Of a stretch of 64,000 nt of DNA, positions 29,985-37,258 are shown one piece after another (the first letter of the stretch is position 1; every line of letters begins with the position of its first letter). The notes beneath the pieces were generated by a model that worked only from the letters and a program-made list of their open reading frames with translations, did not search any database and had not been told where the DNA came from. Both the position numbers and the translations under genes were made by a program. Source of the DNA: Planctomycetota bacterium (lineage in GTDB: Bacteria; Planctomycetota; Phycisphaerae; UBA1845; PWPN01); the NCBI GenBank assembly GCA_022711465.1, contig JAKLEZ010000009.1, positions 62,001 through 126,000 on the forward strand, in the 5' to 3' direction.

Positions 29985-30002
29985 AAGCGATCGGCGATCC
30001 GC
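29985..30002 (-). repeat. 18-bp element between BMC-P and aldolase genes, copy 1
   Basis: AAGCGATCGGCGATCCGC (plus strand) matches the element at 35674-35691 in 16 of 18 positions. Both lie 17-24 nt upstream of a start codon on the minus strand, in gaps of the BMC operon. Confidence 0.5.
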
Positions 30003-30080
30003 TATCAGCTGTTGGCTTTGAGCCAGTATCCTCCGGGCCTGCTTGCCCCGGGGGCCCAATTCTATCTTACTTCTCTGATC

Positions 30081-30374
30081 TCAACTCTGGTTTCCCTCAT
30101 ACGTGATTTCGTCCAGCAGGCACGCCAAGTAGGAGTCGATGGCCACGGGATCGGGGTGGAACGGCATGGCTGCCTCGCGGCCCTCGCTGAAACCGACTTT
30201 CTGTCCCAGGCCGGCGCCGAGTTGATCGTAGACGACCACGGGCTCGGCCCTGCTGGGTGCCCCGGTGGGGAGTACCTCGGGATCATAGGGCTCGATGATC
30301 AGCAGTCGGCCGCCGATCAGCTTCTTGTCGGCCACGCTGAGGGTGACCTTGCCGATGACCTCACCAATCCGCAC
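30081..30374 (-). CDS. BMC-P shell vertex protein (EutN/CcmL family), copy 3
   Basis: Pentameric vertex protein that closes the corners of a microcompartment shell. The GTG at 30374 is preferred because AAGGAGG lies just upstream and the protein then begins with the canonical MRIGEVIGKVTLS; 97 residues result. Family features are GGRLLIIEP, the central VVVYDQLGAGLGQKVGFSEG and a C-terminal AIDSYLACLLDEITYEG. It overlaps the preceding RpiB/LacAB-like gene by 14 bp. This is the third of three pentamer genes in the operon. Confidence 0.9.
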   Translation of the reverse strand: MRIGEVIGKVTLSVADKKLIGGRLLIIEPYDPEVLPTGAPSRAEPVVVYDQLGAGLGQKVGFSEGREAAMPFHPDPVAIDSYLACLLDEITYEGNQS

Positions 30375-30966
30375 GGCCGCCTCCTTGTTCAAGGTCGGAG
30401 ATGATGGCGCCGATTTCGACCTGGGCGGCCGTTGGGCCGGCCAGGAACCGCTCGATCATCTGCCGCATCTGGTAGGGGGTCTGGGCCGGGTATTCGAGCA
30501 CCAGCACGTTGATCCCCAGTTCGCGGCAGGCCTCCTCGACCATAGGCACGTTCACACCGAGGGCGGCGCGGATACCGGTGTGCTTGTTGGCCACGCACAC
30601 GGGTACGGCCCCGTCCTGGGCGAGGACGACGCCCTTGGCCACCTGTTTGCGGGACACCATGCCGCACAATCGTCGCGTGGCGGCACTCAGTCCGCCGCGT
30701 CCGGCCGCCGGTTCGATGATTTCGGACAGGCCGCCGGCGCGATCGAGCATGGTTCGCACGGCCCGGATTTCGGGCAGCTTAGGTTCCATGACCACGCCCA
30801 GGCTGTGTTTTTCGACCGGACAATCGGTCCAGGTCACCGGGACGGCGTGGTCCTTGAGCCAGTCTCTGGCCGCCGGGGTGAGAAGCGACCCTTTTTGCAG
30901 CGTGATTGCCGTTCCCTCTTTGAGGAGGTCGCTAAGCGTCGTTGCGGTGACCACCGGCCGTCGCAT
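30361..30966 (-). CDS. RpiB/LacAB-like protein of the BMC operon
   Basis: A 201-residue protein. The C-terminal about 110 residues resemble RpiB/LacA/LacB isomerases (MVSRKQVAKGVVLAQDGAV, ANKHTGIRAALGVNVPMVEEACRELGINVLVL). However, the catalytic CGTG loop seen in the true rpiB of this window is not present, so isomerase activity is doubtful. The N-terminal 60 residues contain LSDLLKEGTAITLQKGSLLTPAARDWLKDH, a helical segment of the kind found at the front of several BMC-associated enzymes. The gene lies 3 nt after a BMC-P gene and overlaps another. RpiB-like genes are known in planctomycete BMC loci; their function there is not established. Confidence 0.8.
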   Translation of the reverse strand: MRRPVVTATTLSDLLKEGTAITLQKGSLLTPAARDWLKDHAVPVTWTDCPVEKHSLGVVMEPKLPEIRAVRTMLDRAGGLSEIIEPAAGRGGLSAATRRLCGMVSRKQVAKGVVLAQDGAVPVCVANKHTGIRAALGVNVPMVEEACRELGINVLVLEYPAQTPYQMRQMIERFLAGPTAAQVEIGAIISDLEQGGGRADW

Positions 30967-30969
30967 GTG

Positions 30970-31254
30970 TTAGCCCTTCTTACCCGCCAAGGTCAACACC
31001 TCTTTGGGATGGTCGCAGATGCACATGACCCACCAGCGGGCGGGCGAGGTCGGGTCGTTGACCATTTCCCGGCCATAGATGCCGTCGCTGCTGAGCACAA
31101 CGACGTCACCCGCCCGGGCGCCCAGGGTGTCCATGGCCAGCACCGGATCGGGTGAAGCCGCTCCCAGCGGATCGGCCACGAGCAGCCGGGTGCCGTGAAG
31201 CGATTTGTGCTTCACGGTTGAGACGGCTTTTCCGACGATGCGAGCGAGGATCAT
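30970..31254 (-). CDS. BMC-P shell vertex protein (EutN/CcmL family), copy 2
   Basis: A 94-residue shell pentamer subunit. It opens MILARIVGKAVSTVKHKSLHGTRLLVADPL and continues with the family core VLAMDTLGARAGDVVVLSSDG, ending after WWVMCICDHPKEVL. Located between the aldehyde dehydrogenase gene (107 nt upstream) and the RpiB/LacAB-like gene (3 nt downstream). The three BMC-P copies differ clearly in sequence, so they are not recent duplicates. Confidence 0.92.
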   Translation of the reverse strand: MILARIVGKAVSTVKHKSLHGTRLLVADPLGAASPDPVLAMDTLGARAGDVVVLSSDGIYGREMVNDPTSPARWWVMCICDHPKEVLTLAGKKG

Positions 31255-31361
31255 GGCTGCGGCTCCTTCGGAGCGAGTTGAGAGTAGAGAATGAAGAATC
31301 GAGAATAGCTCATTTCAGCGTCTCAGCTTCTTCACGGCTGTTCTTCATCCTCGACTCCTCG

Positions 31362-32798
31362 TCAGACAATGCGGAGGTTTTCGACCATGACGCATCGGCG
31401 TTGACGGGTGTAGGTCAAGGGGCTGGTGATGCCTTCGCCGGTGGGGGAGGCGATGCTGTAGCTGCCGTAGCCTTCGCCGCCGGAACCCAAGCCGGTCATA
31501 CAATGCCCGTTCTTGATGAAGATCGTGGTGTTCACCGCCTTGCCCATCTTGGTCATGTGGTCGACGTTCTTGGACCAGATCAGGGCGGTGTGGCCGAAAC
31601 CGTGCTCGAACTTGACCGCCAGGGCGATCGCCTCGTCCACGTTTCGGCAGCGGGTGACCGGCAGGAACGGCATCATCTGCTCGCAGGGCAGCCACGGGCT
31701 GCTGACGTCGACCTCGCCATACAGTATCTGCGTACCGGCGGGCACGGACAGGCCGATCGCCTGGGCGAGCACCTGGGGATCCTTGCCCACGAAGTCCTTC
31801 CTGGCAAGCCAGTGACCGCTCTTCCTGTCCTGGTGTATGGCCGCCCTGGTCAGGGCGTCGATCTGCTGGCTGTTGAGGCGATATCCACCGTGGCGGCTGA
31901 AGGCTTCGAGCAGCTTGTCGGCCACGGCGTCGACCACGAACACTTCCTTTTCGCCGATGCAGAGCACGTTGTTGTCGAACGCGCAGCCGTAGATGATTCC
32001 TGTGGCGGCCTTATCGATGTCGGCGGTTTCGTCGACGACGACGGGTGGGTTGCCCGGTCCGGCGACAATGGCTTTCTTGGAGCTGGCCATGGCCGCGGCC
32101 ACGACGCCCGGGCCGCCGGTTACGCACAGGACCTTGATGTCGGGATGTCTGAAGATGTCGTTGGCGGTTTCGAGCGTGGGATGCTCGATGACGCAGATCA
32201 GGTTTTCGAGACCGGTCCGTTCCTTGATCAGCCGGTTGAATCGCTGGGAGCCGAGCACGGCCGACTTGGTGCCGGACGGGTGGGGGTTGACCACGAGCGT
32301 GTTACCGGCGGCGATCATCATGATCGCGTTGCATGCCAGGGTGGGGATAGAGTGGGTTACCGGCGTGATCACCCCGAGCACGCCGTAGGGGGCGTGTTCG
32401 ACGAGGGTGATCCCGTAGTCGCCGCTGTAGGCGTCGGTCTCGAGCATCTCGATGCCCGGGACGCTCTTGCCCACGCCGATGAGTTTGGCGATTTTGTGGT
32501 CGAGTCGGCCGATTCCGGTTTCCTGCAGTTCGAACCTGGCGAGTTCCTCGGCCTGGCTGATGCAGGTTTCGCGAATGCACTTGATGGCCTCGGCACGGGC
32601 GGCGATCTTGGCGGCGGAGAGTCGCTCGAAAGCGGCCTTGGCGGCGGCGGTGGCGCTGTTCACGCACTGGAAGATGCCGTCGGTGCCGCCGGTGCGGACG
32701 GTCGGCGTTGTGGTGGTTCCCGATCCGTTCGCCTGGAGGCGGCTCAGGACTTCGCTGACCACGTCACGAATCAGTGTCTCGTTGATTGCGGTGCTCAT
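31362..32798 (-). CDS. CoA-acylating aldehyde dehydrogenase, BMC cargo
   Basis: Oxidises an aldehyde (lactaldehyde by context) to the acyl-CoA with NAD+. The 478 residues match the EutE/PduP group: catalytic C280 in FDNNVLCIGEKEVFVV, NPHPSGTKSAV, VTGGPGVVAAAM. Residues 6-20 (NETLIRDVVSEVLSRLQ) form an amphipathic helix followed by a Gly/Thr-rich linker (GSGTTTTPTVRTGG), a typical N-terminal encapsulation peptide. The gene is only 3 nt after a BMC-P gene. The acyl-CoA would pass to PduL and then AckA, regenerating CoA inside the compartment and yielding ATP outside or at the shell. Confidence 0.93.
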   Translation of the reverse strand: MSTAINETLIRDVVSEVLSRLQANGSGTTTTPTVRTGGTDGIFQCVNSATAAAKAAFERLSAAKIAARAEAIKCIRETCISQAEELARFELQETGIGRLDHKIAKLIGVGKSVPGIEMLETDAYSGDYGITLVEHAPYGVLGVITPVTHSIPTLACNAIMMIAAGNTLVVNPHPSGTKSAVLGSQRFNRLIKERTGLENLICVIEHPTLETANDIFRHPDIKVLCVTGGPGVVAAAMASSKKAIVAGPGNPPVVVDETADIDKAATGIIYGCAFDNNVLCIGEKEVFVVDAVADKLLEAFSRHGGYRLNSQQIDALTRAAIHQDRKSGHWLARKDFVGKDPQVLAQAIGLSVPAGTQILYGEVDVSSPWLPCEQMMPFLPVTRCRNVDEAIALAVKFEHGFGHTALIWSKNVDHMTKMGKAVNTTIFIKNGHCMTGLGSGGEGYGSYSIASPTGEGITSPLTYTRQRRCVMVENLRIV

Positions 32799-32801
32799 CG
32801 C

Positions 32802-33110
32802 TTACCGATCCTTCTTGTAGAGCTCATGTGATCCGACCTGGATAGCGTCGATGATTCCAACCACGACCGCGTCGGTTGGAACGCTCTTGGTCTCGTCGGT
32901 CAGCCGGGCGGAGCTGCCCTGGGTTACCAGGACCAGTTCGCCTTCGCCGGCTCCGAGCGTGTCGATGGTGACGGCCACGCGGCCGGTCGGGGTCAGCTCG
33001 CCCGGCGATCCCTTGACGTTCATCGCCTCGACCAGCAGGAGCTTCTTTCCGGTTACGCTGGCGATCTTCTGGGTTGATACGACGCTTCCGGTCACCTTGC
33101 CGATGAACAT
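32802..33110 (-). CDS. BMC-P shell vertex protein (EutN/CcmL family), copy 1
   Basis: A 102-residue pentameric shell subunit beginning MFIGKVTGSVVSTQKIASVTGKKLLLVEAM, with GRVAVTIDTLGAGEGELVLVTQGSSAR in the core and a GIIDAIQV strand near the end. The ATG is standard for the family. It is coupled to the aldehyde dehydrogenase gene (3 nt gap) and lies 156 nt after the third BMC-H gene. Confidence 0.94.
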   Translation of the reverse strand: MFIGKVTGSVVSTQKIASVTGKKLLLVEAMNVKGSPGELTPTGRVAVTIDTLGAGEGELVLVTQGSSARLTDETKSVPTDAVVVGIIDAIQVGSHELYKKDR

Positions 33111-33266
33111 GCCTGTTTCTCCGTTGGTCCGAGGGCGGTGCTTGCGACGGTGGGCCGCGTTCGCCGGGTGTCCTGGCTGATGGGGTGTCCGGCTTCACCG
33201 CCCGGGATCCAGCCCCGGTTCTGGACCGGCTGTTGGCCGATCGCGTTTGGGGGCTGGGGGGGCCAC

Positions 33267-33542
33267 TCAGGCCTTGGGTAGCACCTTTTCGACCTCGCCG
33301 TGTGGTCGAGCGATGACATCGACGCTGACGACCTCGCCGATCTTGGCGGCGGCGGCGGCCCCGGCATCGACGGCGGCCTTGACCGCGGCCACATCGCCGG
33401 CGAGGATCACGGTCACCAGGCCGGAGCCGACCTGCTTCCAGCCCTTGTAGGCCACGTTGGCGGCCTTGAGGGCTGCGTCCGTGGCCTCGACCAGTGCGAC
33501 CATGCCTCGCGTTTCGATCAATCCCAATGCTTCCTGGGCCAT
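33267..33542 (-). CDS. BMC-H shell protein, copy 3
   Basis: A 91-residue hexameric shell tile of the Pfam BMC domain. The ATG at 33542 has AGGAG 8 nt upstream and gives the family start [30 protein letters not shown]. The pore-loop and lower-face features are [26 protein letters not shown], then [11 protein letters not shown]. Located between ackA and the first BMC-P gene. The three BMC-H copies share the core but differ in pore-loop sequence (GSG here, GGG and GRG in the others). Confidence 0.95.
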   Translation of the reverse strand: MAQEALGLIETRGMVALVEATDAALKAANVAYKGWKQVGSGLVTVILAGDVAAVKAAVDAGAAAAAKIGEVVSVDVIARPHGEVEKVLPKA

Positions 33543-33575
33543 TGTCGTTGCTCCTGTGTACAAGTCGTTTCCATG

Positions 33576-33590
33576 GGTACGGGGGTCTGG
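33576..33590. repeat. 15-bp intergenic element, copy 1
   Basis: GGTACGGGGGTCTGG matches the copy at 34893-34907 in 13 of 15 positions. It lies between BMC-H copy 3 and ackA and may be a fragment of a dispersed intergenic repeat. Confidence 0.35.
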
Positions 33591-33697
33591 CCGGTGTTCT
33601 TTTCCGGCCGCCGGCGAGACGTCGGTGTCCCGCTGTTGGTATCACCCTCTTGATGCCCCACGGCCGGTGTTGCCGCCCTGGGGTCGCACCTTCTGTT

Positions 33698-34849
33698 CTA
33701 CCGTTTGCTCAACACCTCGCACGTCTGCCGGGCGACGATCAGTTCCTCGTTGGTTGGGATGGTCATGATCCGCACCCGCGAATCATCGGTTGAGACTGTC
33801 ATTTCCCGGCCTTGAGCCTTGTTCCGTTCCTTGTCCAGCTTGATGCCGGCGTAGTCCATGCGGTCGCAGACCATGGACCGGAACGTGCAGCCGTTCTCGC
33901 CGATGCCGCCGGTAAAGACCAGTACATCTGCGCCGTTGAGTACCGCGAGGTACGCTCCGATGTAGTGCCGAACCGCCTCGACAAGCACCTGGGTGGCCAG
34001 GGCGGCGCGGGGATGACCTTCGGTGGCGGCTCTCTCGATGTCGCGCAGGTCGTTGCTGATTCCGCTGATTCCGAGGAGGCCGCCGTTTCGGGCCATTTCG
34101 CCGAGGGCCTGGTCGAAGGTCAGTCCGAATCTGGGCAGGACCTTGGGCAGGGCGTACGGATCGAAGTCGCCGACGCGGTTGTTATGCGGGAGCCCGGACT
34201 GAGGGGTTGTGCCGAAGCTGTTGGCCACGCTGGAGCCGTGGTCGATGGCACAGATCGAGCTGCTTCCGCCGATGTGGCAGGAGATGATCCGCAGGTCATC
34301 GCGTTTGAGCAGCTCGGCGGTACGGACGGCGATGTACTTGTGGCTTGCGCCGTGGTAGCCATAGCGTCGCACGCCGGCCTCGGTCCAGGGCCACGGAATG
34401 CCGTAGGTGGTCCGTGATGCAGGGATGGTTGCGTGGAAGGCGGTTTCGAACGCGGCCACCTGGGGCACGTCCGGCAGCCTGGCGGCGAAGGCTTTCATCG
34501 CGGCGACGTAGGGCGGGTTGTGGGCCGGGGCGATGTCGGCGAAGTCGGTCATGGTCTGGATGACCTTGGGGTCGACCCGGACGGCGCCGGAGATCGGTCC
34601 GCCCAGTACCGCCTTGAAGCCGATCGCGTTGAGTTTCACATTCGGATCCGGCAGCATTTTCAGGCAGCGGTCGATCGCTTCGCCGTGGTCGGCCACCCGG
34701 CCGGTCCAGGATTGCGGGCTGACCTTGACCGAGGCGTTGTCGCTGCCGATGCGTTCGGCGCCTCCGCGAGCGAGCTCTCGCTCGCCGGTCATGTCGAACA
34801 AGCGGAACTTGAACGACGTGCTGCCGATGTTGGCCACCAACACGATCAT
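33698..34849 (-). CDS. ackA: Acetate/propionate kinase of the BMC operon
   Basis: Transfers phosphate from an acyl-phosphate to ADP, giving the carboxylate (lactate or acetate type) and ATP. The 383 residues are close to family length. Motifs include the N-terminal VLVANIGSTSFKFRLFD (ASKHA phosphate-1 loop), FETAFHATIPASRTTYGIP, RRYGYHGASHKYIA, and the adenosine loop VLVFTGGIGENGCTFR. The Ser/Asn-rich start differs slightly from E. coli AckA, as is usual in BMC-linked kinases. It would use the acyl-phosphate made by PduL. Flanked on both sides by BMC-H genes. Confidence 0.93.
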   Translation of the reverse strand: MIVLVANIGSTSFKFRLFDMTGERELARGGAERIGSDNASVKVSPQSWTGRVADHGEAIDRCLKMLPDPNVKLNAIGFKAVLGGPISGAVRVDPKVIQTMTDFADIAPAHNPPYVAAMKAFAARLPDVPQVAAFETAFHATIPASRTTYGIPWPWTEAGVRRYGYHGASHKYIAVRTAELLKRDDLRIISCHIGGSSSICAIDHGSSVANSFGTTPQSGLPHNNRVGDFDPYALPKVLPRFGLTFDQALGEMARNGGLLGISGISNDLRDIERAATEGHPRAALATQVLVEAVRHYIGAYLAVLNGADVLVFTGGIGENGCTFRSMVCDRMDYAGIKLDKERNKAQGREMTVSTDDSRVRIMTIPTNEELIVARQTCEVLSKR

Positions 34850-34892
34850 GCGATCAGGTCCTCGTCTGCTTCATCCTCTGACGGTGCCGTGG

Positions 34893-34907
34893 GGCACGGG
34901 TGTCTGG
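34893..34907. repeat. 15-bp intergenic element, copy 2
   Basis: GGCACGGGTGTCTGG, in the gap between BMC-H copy 2 and ackA; 13 of 15 positions match the copy at 33576-33590. Confidence 0.35.
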
Positions 34908-34975
34908 TCCATGTTGCGTGGATGCCACCGGCGGGGTGGATGTCACACCGTGCCGGTTTGCAGCCGGGCTGGTGA

Positions 34976-35242
34976 TCAGAAGAACACGCCGGCCAGGCCT
35001 TCGTGGGGCCGGGCGATCACGTGGGCGCTGACCAGTTCGCCGACGCGGTTGGCGGCCTCGGCACCGGAGTCGACGGCGGCCTTCACGCTGCCGACGTCAC
35101 CGCGCACGATGGTTGTGACCATGCCGCCGCCGATCTGGACGCTCTTGACCAGTTCGACGTTGGCCGCCTTGCACATTGCATCCGTCGCCTCGACCAGGCC
35201 GGTGAAGCCCATGGTCTCCACAAATCCCAATGCATCGCTCAT
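34976..35242 (-). CDS. BMC-H shell protein, copy 2
   Basis: An 88-residue single-domain shell hexamer subunit. It reads [60 protein letters not shown] and ends [18 protein letters not shown]. The GGG pore loop and the VIARPH edge motif are standard. It has the largest divergence at the N-terminus among the three BMC-H proteins, and the shortest C-terminus. Confidence 0.95.
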   Translation of the reverse strand: MSDALGFVETMGFTGLVEATDAMCKAANVELVKSVQIGGGMVTTIVRGDVGSVKAAVDSGAEAANRVGELVSAHVIARPHEGLAGVFF

Positions 35243-35350
35243 TGCATCACTCCAAACTCATCCCGCCGAACCCGCGGGGCCGCAACGGGCCGCCGCGGCC
35301 GGCGAATGTCACCCTGGTTTCGACTCCTGCCGCATCTCGGCGGAAGGCTA

Positions 35351-35650
35351 CTACTTACCCACCTTCTTGCCGGGGCCGCCGGGCAGCATGTTGGCCAGGT
35401 CGTCGTGCGGTCGTGGTATCACGTGCACGCTGATGACCTCGCCGACCTTGCTGGCGGCCGCCGAACCAGCGTCGGTGGCCTGCTTGACGGCGGCCACGTC
35501 GCCCTTCACATAGGCGGTCACATAGCCGCGCCCGACCTTCTCGTACCCGATGAGCCGGACGTTTGCCGACTTCAGCATCGCATCGGACGCCTCGATCAGC
35601 GTAACCAGGCCCTTGGTCTCGATCATTCCCAACGCCTCAAGTGTTGCCAT
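35351..35650 (-). CDS. BMC-H shell protein, copy 1
   Basis: A 99-residue BMC-H tile: [33 protein letters not shown], then [27 protein letters not shown] and [14 protein letters not shown]. The pore loop is GRG, putting a positive charge at the expected pore position. A short C-terminal extension ([12 protein letters not shown]) follows the domain. It is the first shell gene of the operon, 124 nt after pduL. Confidence 0.95.
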   Translation of the reverse strand: MATLEALGMIETKGLVTLIEASDAMLKSANVRLIGYEKVGRGYVTAYVKGDVAAVKQATDAGSAAASKVGEVISVHVIPRPHDDLANMLPGGPGKKVGK

Positions 35651-35673
35651 CGATCGGCACTCCTGAAAAGAAG

Positions 35674-35691
35674 AAGCTATCCGCGATCCGC
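35674..35691 (-). repeat. 18-bp element upstream of BMC-H copy 1, copy 2
   Basis: AAGCTATCCGCGATCCGC (plus strand), 16 of 18 identical to 29985-30002. It lies in the pduL/BMC-H gap, 24 nt upstream of the start codon on the minus strand. Confidence 0.5.
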
Positions 35692-35774
35692 CACTCTTCT
35701 CGTCCTTGTATTGAGGAGAGGGGAGTGGGTTCTCTCGCTCGGCACTTTGAGTTCACTGCTGTTCTGGTCGTTCG

Positions 35775-36476
35775 TCACTTGATGAGTTCCACCCGTTTCG
35801 CCCCGGTCAGATTGCAGGCGTTGCCCTCGTCGGTATCCAGATGGACTTCGAGCTTGAGTCCCTTGGCGATGCGGGCGATCACGCCCTCAATCGTCATGCC
35901 GCAGTCGCCTTCGACGTGGAGCTTCATCAGGTCGCCGTCCCCGACGTTGTAGTAGGCGGCCTCGTCCGGGTTCAGATGCACATGCCGCATTGCCCGGATC
36001 ACACCTTCCTTCATCTCGATATAGCCTTTGGGGCCGAGCACGATGCAGCCCGGCGTATCCTTGATGTTGCCGCTCATTCGCACCGGCAGGTCGATGCCCA
36101 TTGCCACGCCGTCGGTGAAGGCGAGCTCGATTTGGTTTTCCGGCCGGCAGGGGCCGAGGATGCGCAGGTTGGTGATGGTTCGGTGTCGGGGTCCGATGAT
36201 GGTTACCATCTGTTCGCTGGCGAAATAGCCGTCCTGATACAGCGGGCGGAAGACGGTCAGTTTGGCCCCGGGCCCGAAGAGAGTCTCCAGGTCGTGCTGG
36301 GTAATATGCATGTGTCGTGCGGATATGTTGACCCGCAATTCGGGCCTGGCACCGGCGGGAGCTCCACTCGGTGATGCGGCCGGGCGGGGTCGGCCCAATC
36401 GCTGGCGTACGACTTCTCGCACCACTTGCTCGACCGCGGCACGATCCATGCCGCGATCCTGGGTGATCAGACTCAT
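35775..36476 (-). CDS. pduL: Phosphate propanoyltransferase PduL, BMC cargo
   Basis: Converts acyl-CoA plus phosphate to acyl-phosphate and recycles CoA within the compartment. The 233 residues contain the two zinc-site histidine motifs VNISARHMHI and RHVHLNPDEA, and PGCIVLGPKG typical of PduL. Residues about 10-27 (DRAAVEQVVREVVRQRLG) are an amphipathic helix followed by a Pro/Ala/Ser linker, a probable encapsulation peptide. The ATG at 36476 overlaps the deoR stop by 4 bp, so the two are translationally coupled. A second possible start is Met10. Confidence 0.95.
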   Translation of the reverse strand: MSLITQDRGMDRAAVEQVVREVVRQRLGRPRPAASPSGAPAGARPELRVNISARHMHITQHDLETLFGPGAKLTVFRPLYQDGYFASEQMVTIIGPRHRTITNLRILGPCRPENQIELAFTDGVAMGIDLPVRMSGNIKDTPGCIVLGPKGYIEMKEGVIRAMRHVHLNPDEAAYYNVGDGDLMKLHVEGDCGMTIEGVIARIAKGLKLEVHLDTDEGNACNLTGAKRVELIK

Positions 36477-37258
36477 CCCTTACCTCCCGGTGTCGCTGCC
36501 ACGGGGGCCACGATCAGTTCCACATCGAAGCCCTTGACTCTGTCGCACCATGCGGGGTCGAGGCCGTCGTCGGTTACCAGCCGGTCTACCATATCCCAGC
36601 CACCCAACCTGGCCAATGCCCGCCGGCCGAACTTGTCATGGTCCACGGTCACGATGACCTCGTCAGCCGACTGCACCATTTGTTGCTCGGCCTCGGCCAT
36701 GAGTACGTTGGCGTTGTAGAGTCCTTCCTCGGTCACGCCCGCGAGTCCAACGATCGCCTTGCCCACGTTGAGCGAAGCCAACGCCTGGCGGGTGAGGGGT
36801 CCGAGGGCGACGCCCGTTCGCGGGTAAATATAACCGCCCACGAGAATCAGCTCGATGTTGGTCGCGCTGCTCAGCAGGTTCGCGATGGGCAGCGAATTCG
36901 TAACCACTTGCAGTGACCGGGTCAACAGATGGCGAGCGACCTGGAAGGTTGTTGTCCCCCCGTCGAGGAGGATGGTTTCGCCGTCTTCGATGAGTGCGGC
37001 GGTTGCCCGCCCGATGGCGACCTTCTCTGCCACGGCCGCCGACTCGCGGGCGGCGTAATTCAGGGCGCTGAACCGATCGCTGACGAACACGGCTCCGCCG
37101 TGGGTTCGCCGAACGAGCCCCTCCTCTTCCAGCTGGGTGAGGTCGCGTCGCACGGTGGATTCGGACACGTCCAATTCGGTTGCCAGCAGGGACAGATCGG
37201 CGAATCCGCGACGAGCGAGTACCTCCGATAACTGCTGTCGTCGCTCATCCGCGGTCAT
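36473..37258 (-). CDS. DeoR-family regulator of the BMC operon
   Basis: A 261-residue repressor-type regulator, first gene of the operon. The N-terminal winged helix-turn-helix is RRQQLSEVLARRGFADLSLL to VSESTVRRDLTQLEEEGLVRR. The rest is the DeoR sensor domain with the sugar-phosphate-binding DGGTTTFQVAR and LVGGYIYPRTG motifs. Such proteins usually respond to sugar phosphates, fitting a fuculose- or rhamnulose-phosphate signal (inference). It is likely autoregulated: a TGATCG/CAATCA palindrome overlaps its own promoter. DeoR regulators are also found next to characterised planctomycete BMC loci. Confidence 0.93.
   Translation of the reverse strand: MTADERRQQLSEVLARRGFADLSLLATELDVSESTVRRDLTQLEEEGLVRRTHGGAVFVSDRFSALNYAARESAAVAEKVAIGRATAALIEDGETILLDGGTTTFQVARHLLTRSLQVVTNSLPIANLLSSATNIELILVGGYIYPRTGVALGPLTRQALASLNVGKAIVGLAGVTEEGLYNANVLMAEAEQQMVQSADEVIVTVDHDKFGRRALARLGGWDMVDRLVTDDGLDPAWCDRVKGFDVELIVAPVAATPGGKG

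Noticed and set aside
31152..32831. 559-residue plus-strand ORF
   Set aside because: Antisense to the aldehyde dehydrogenase gene of the BMC operon.
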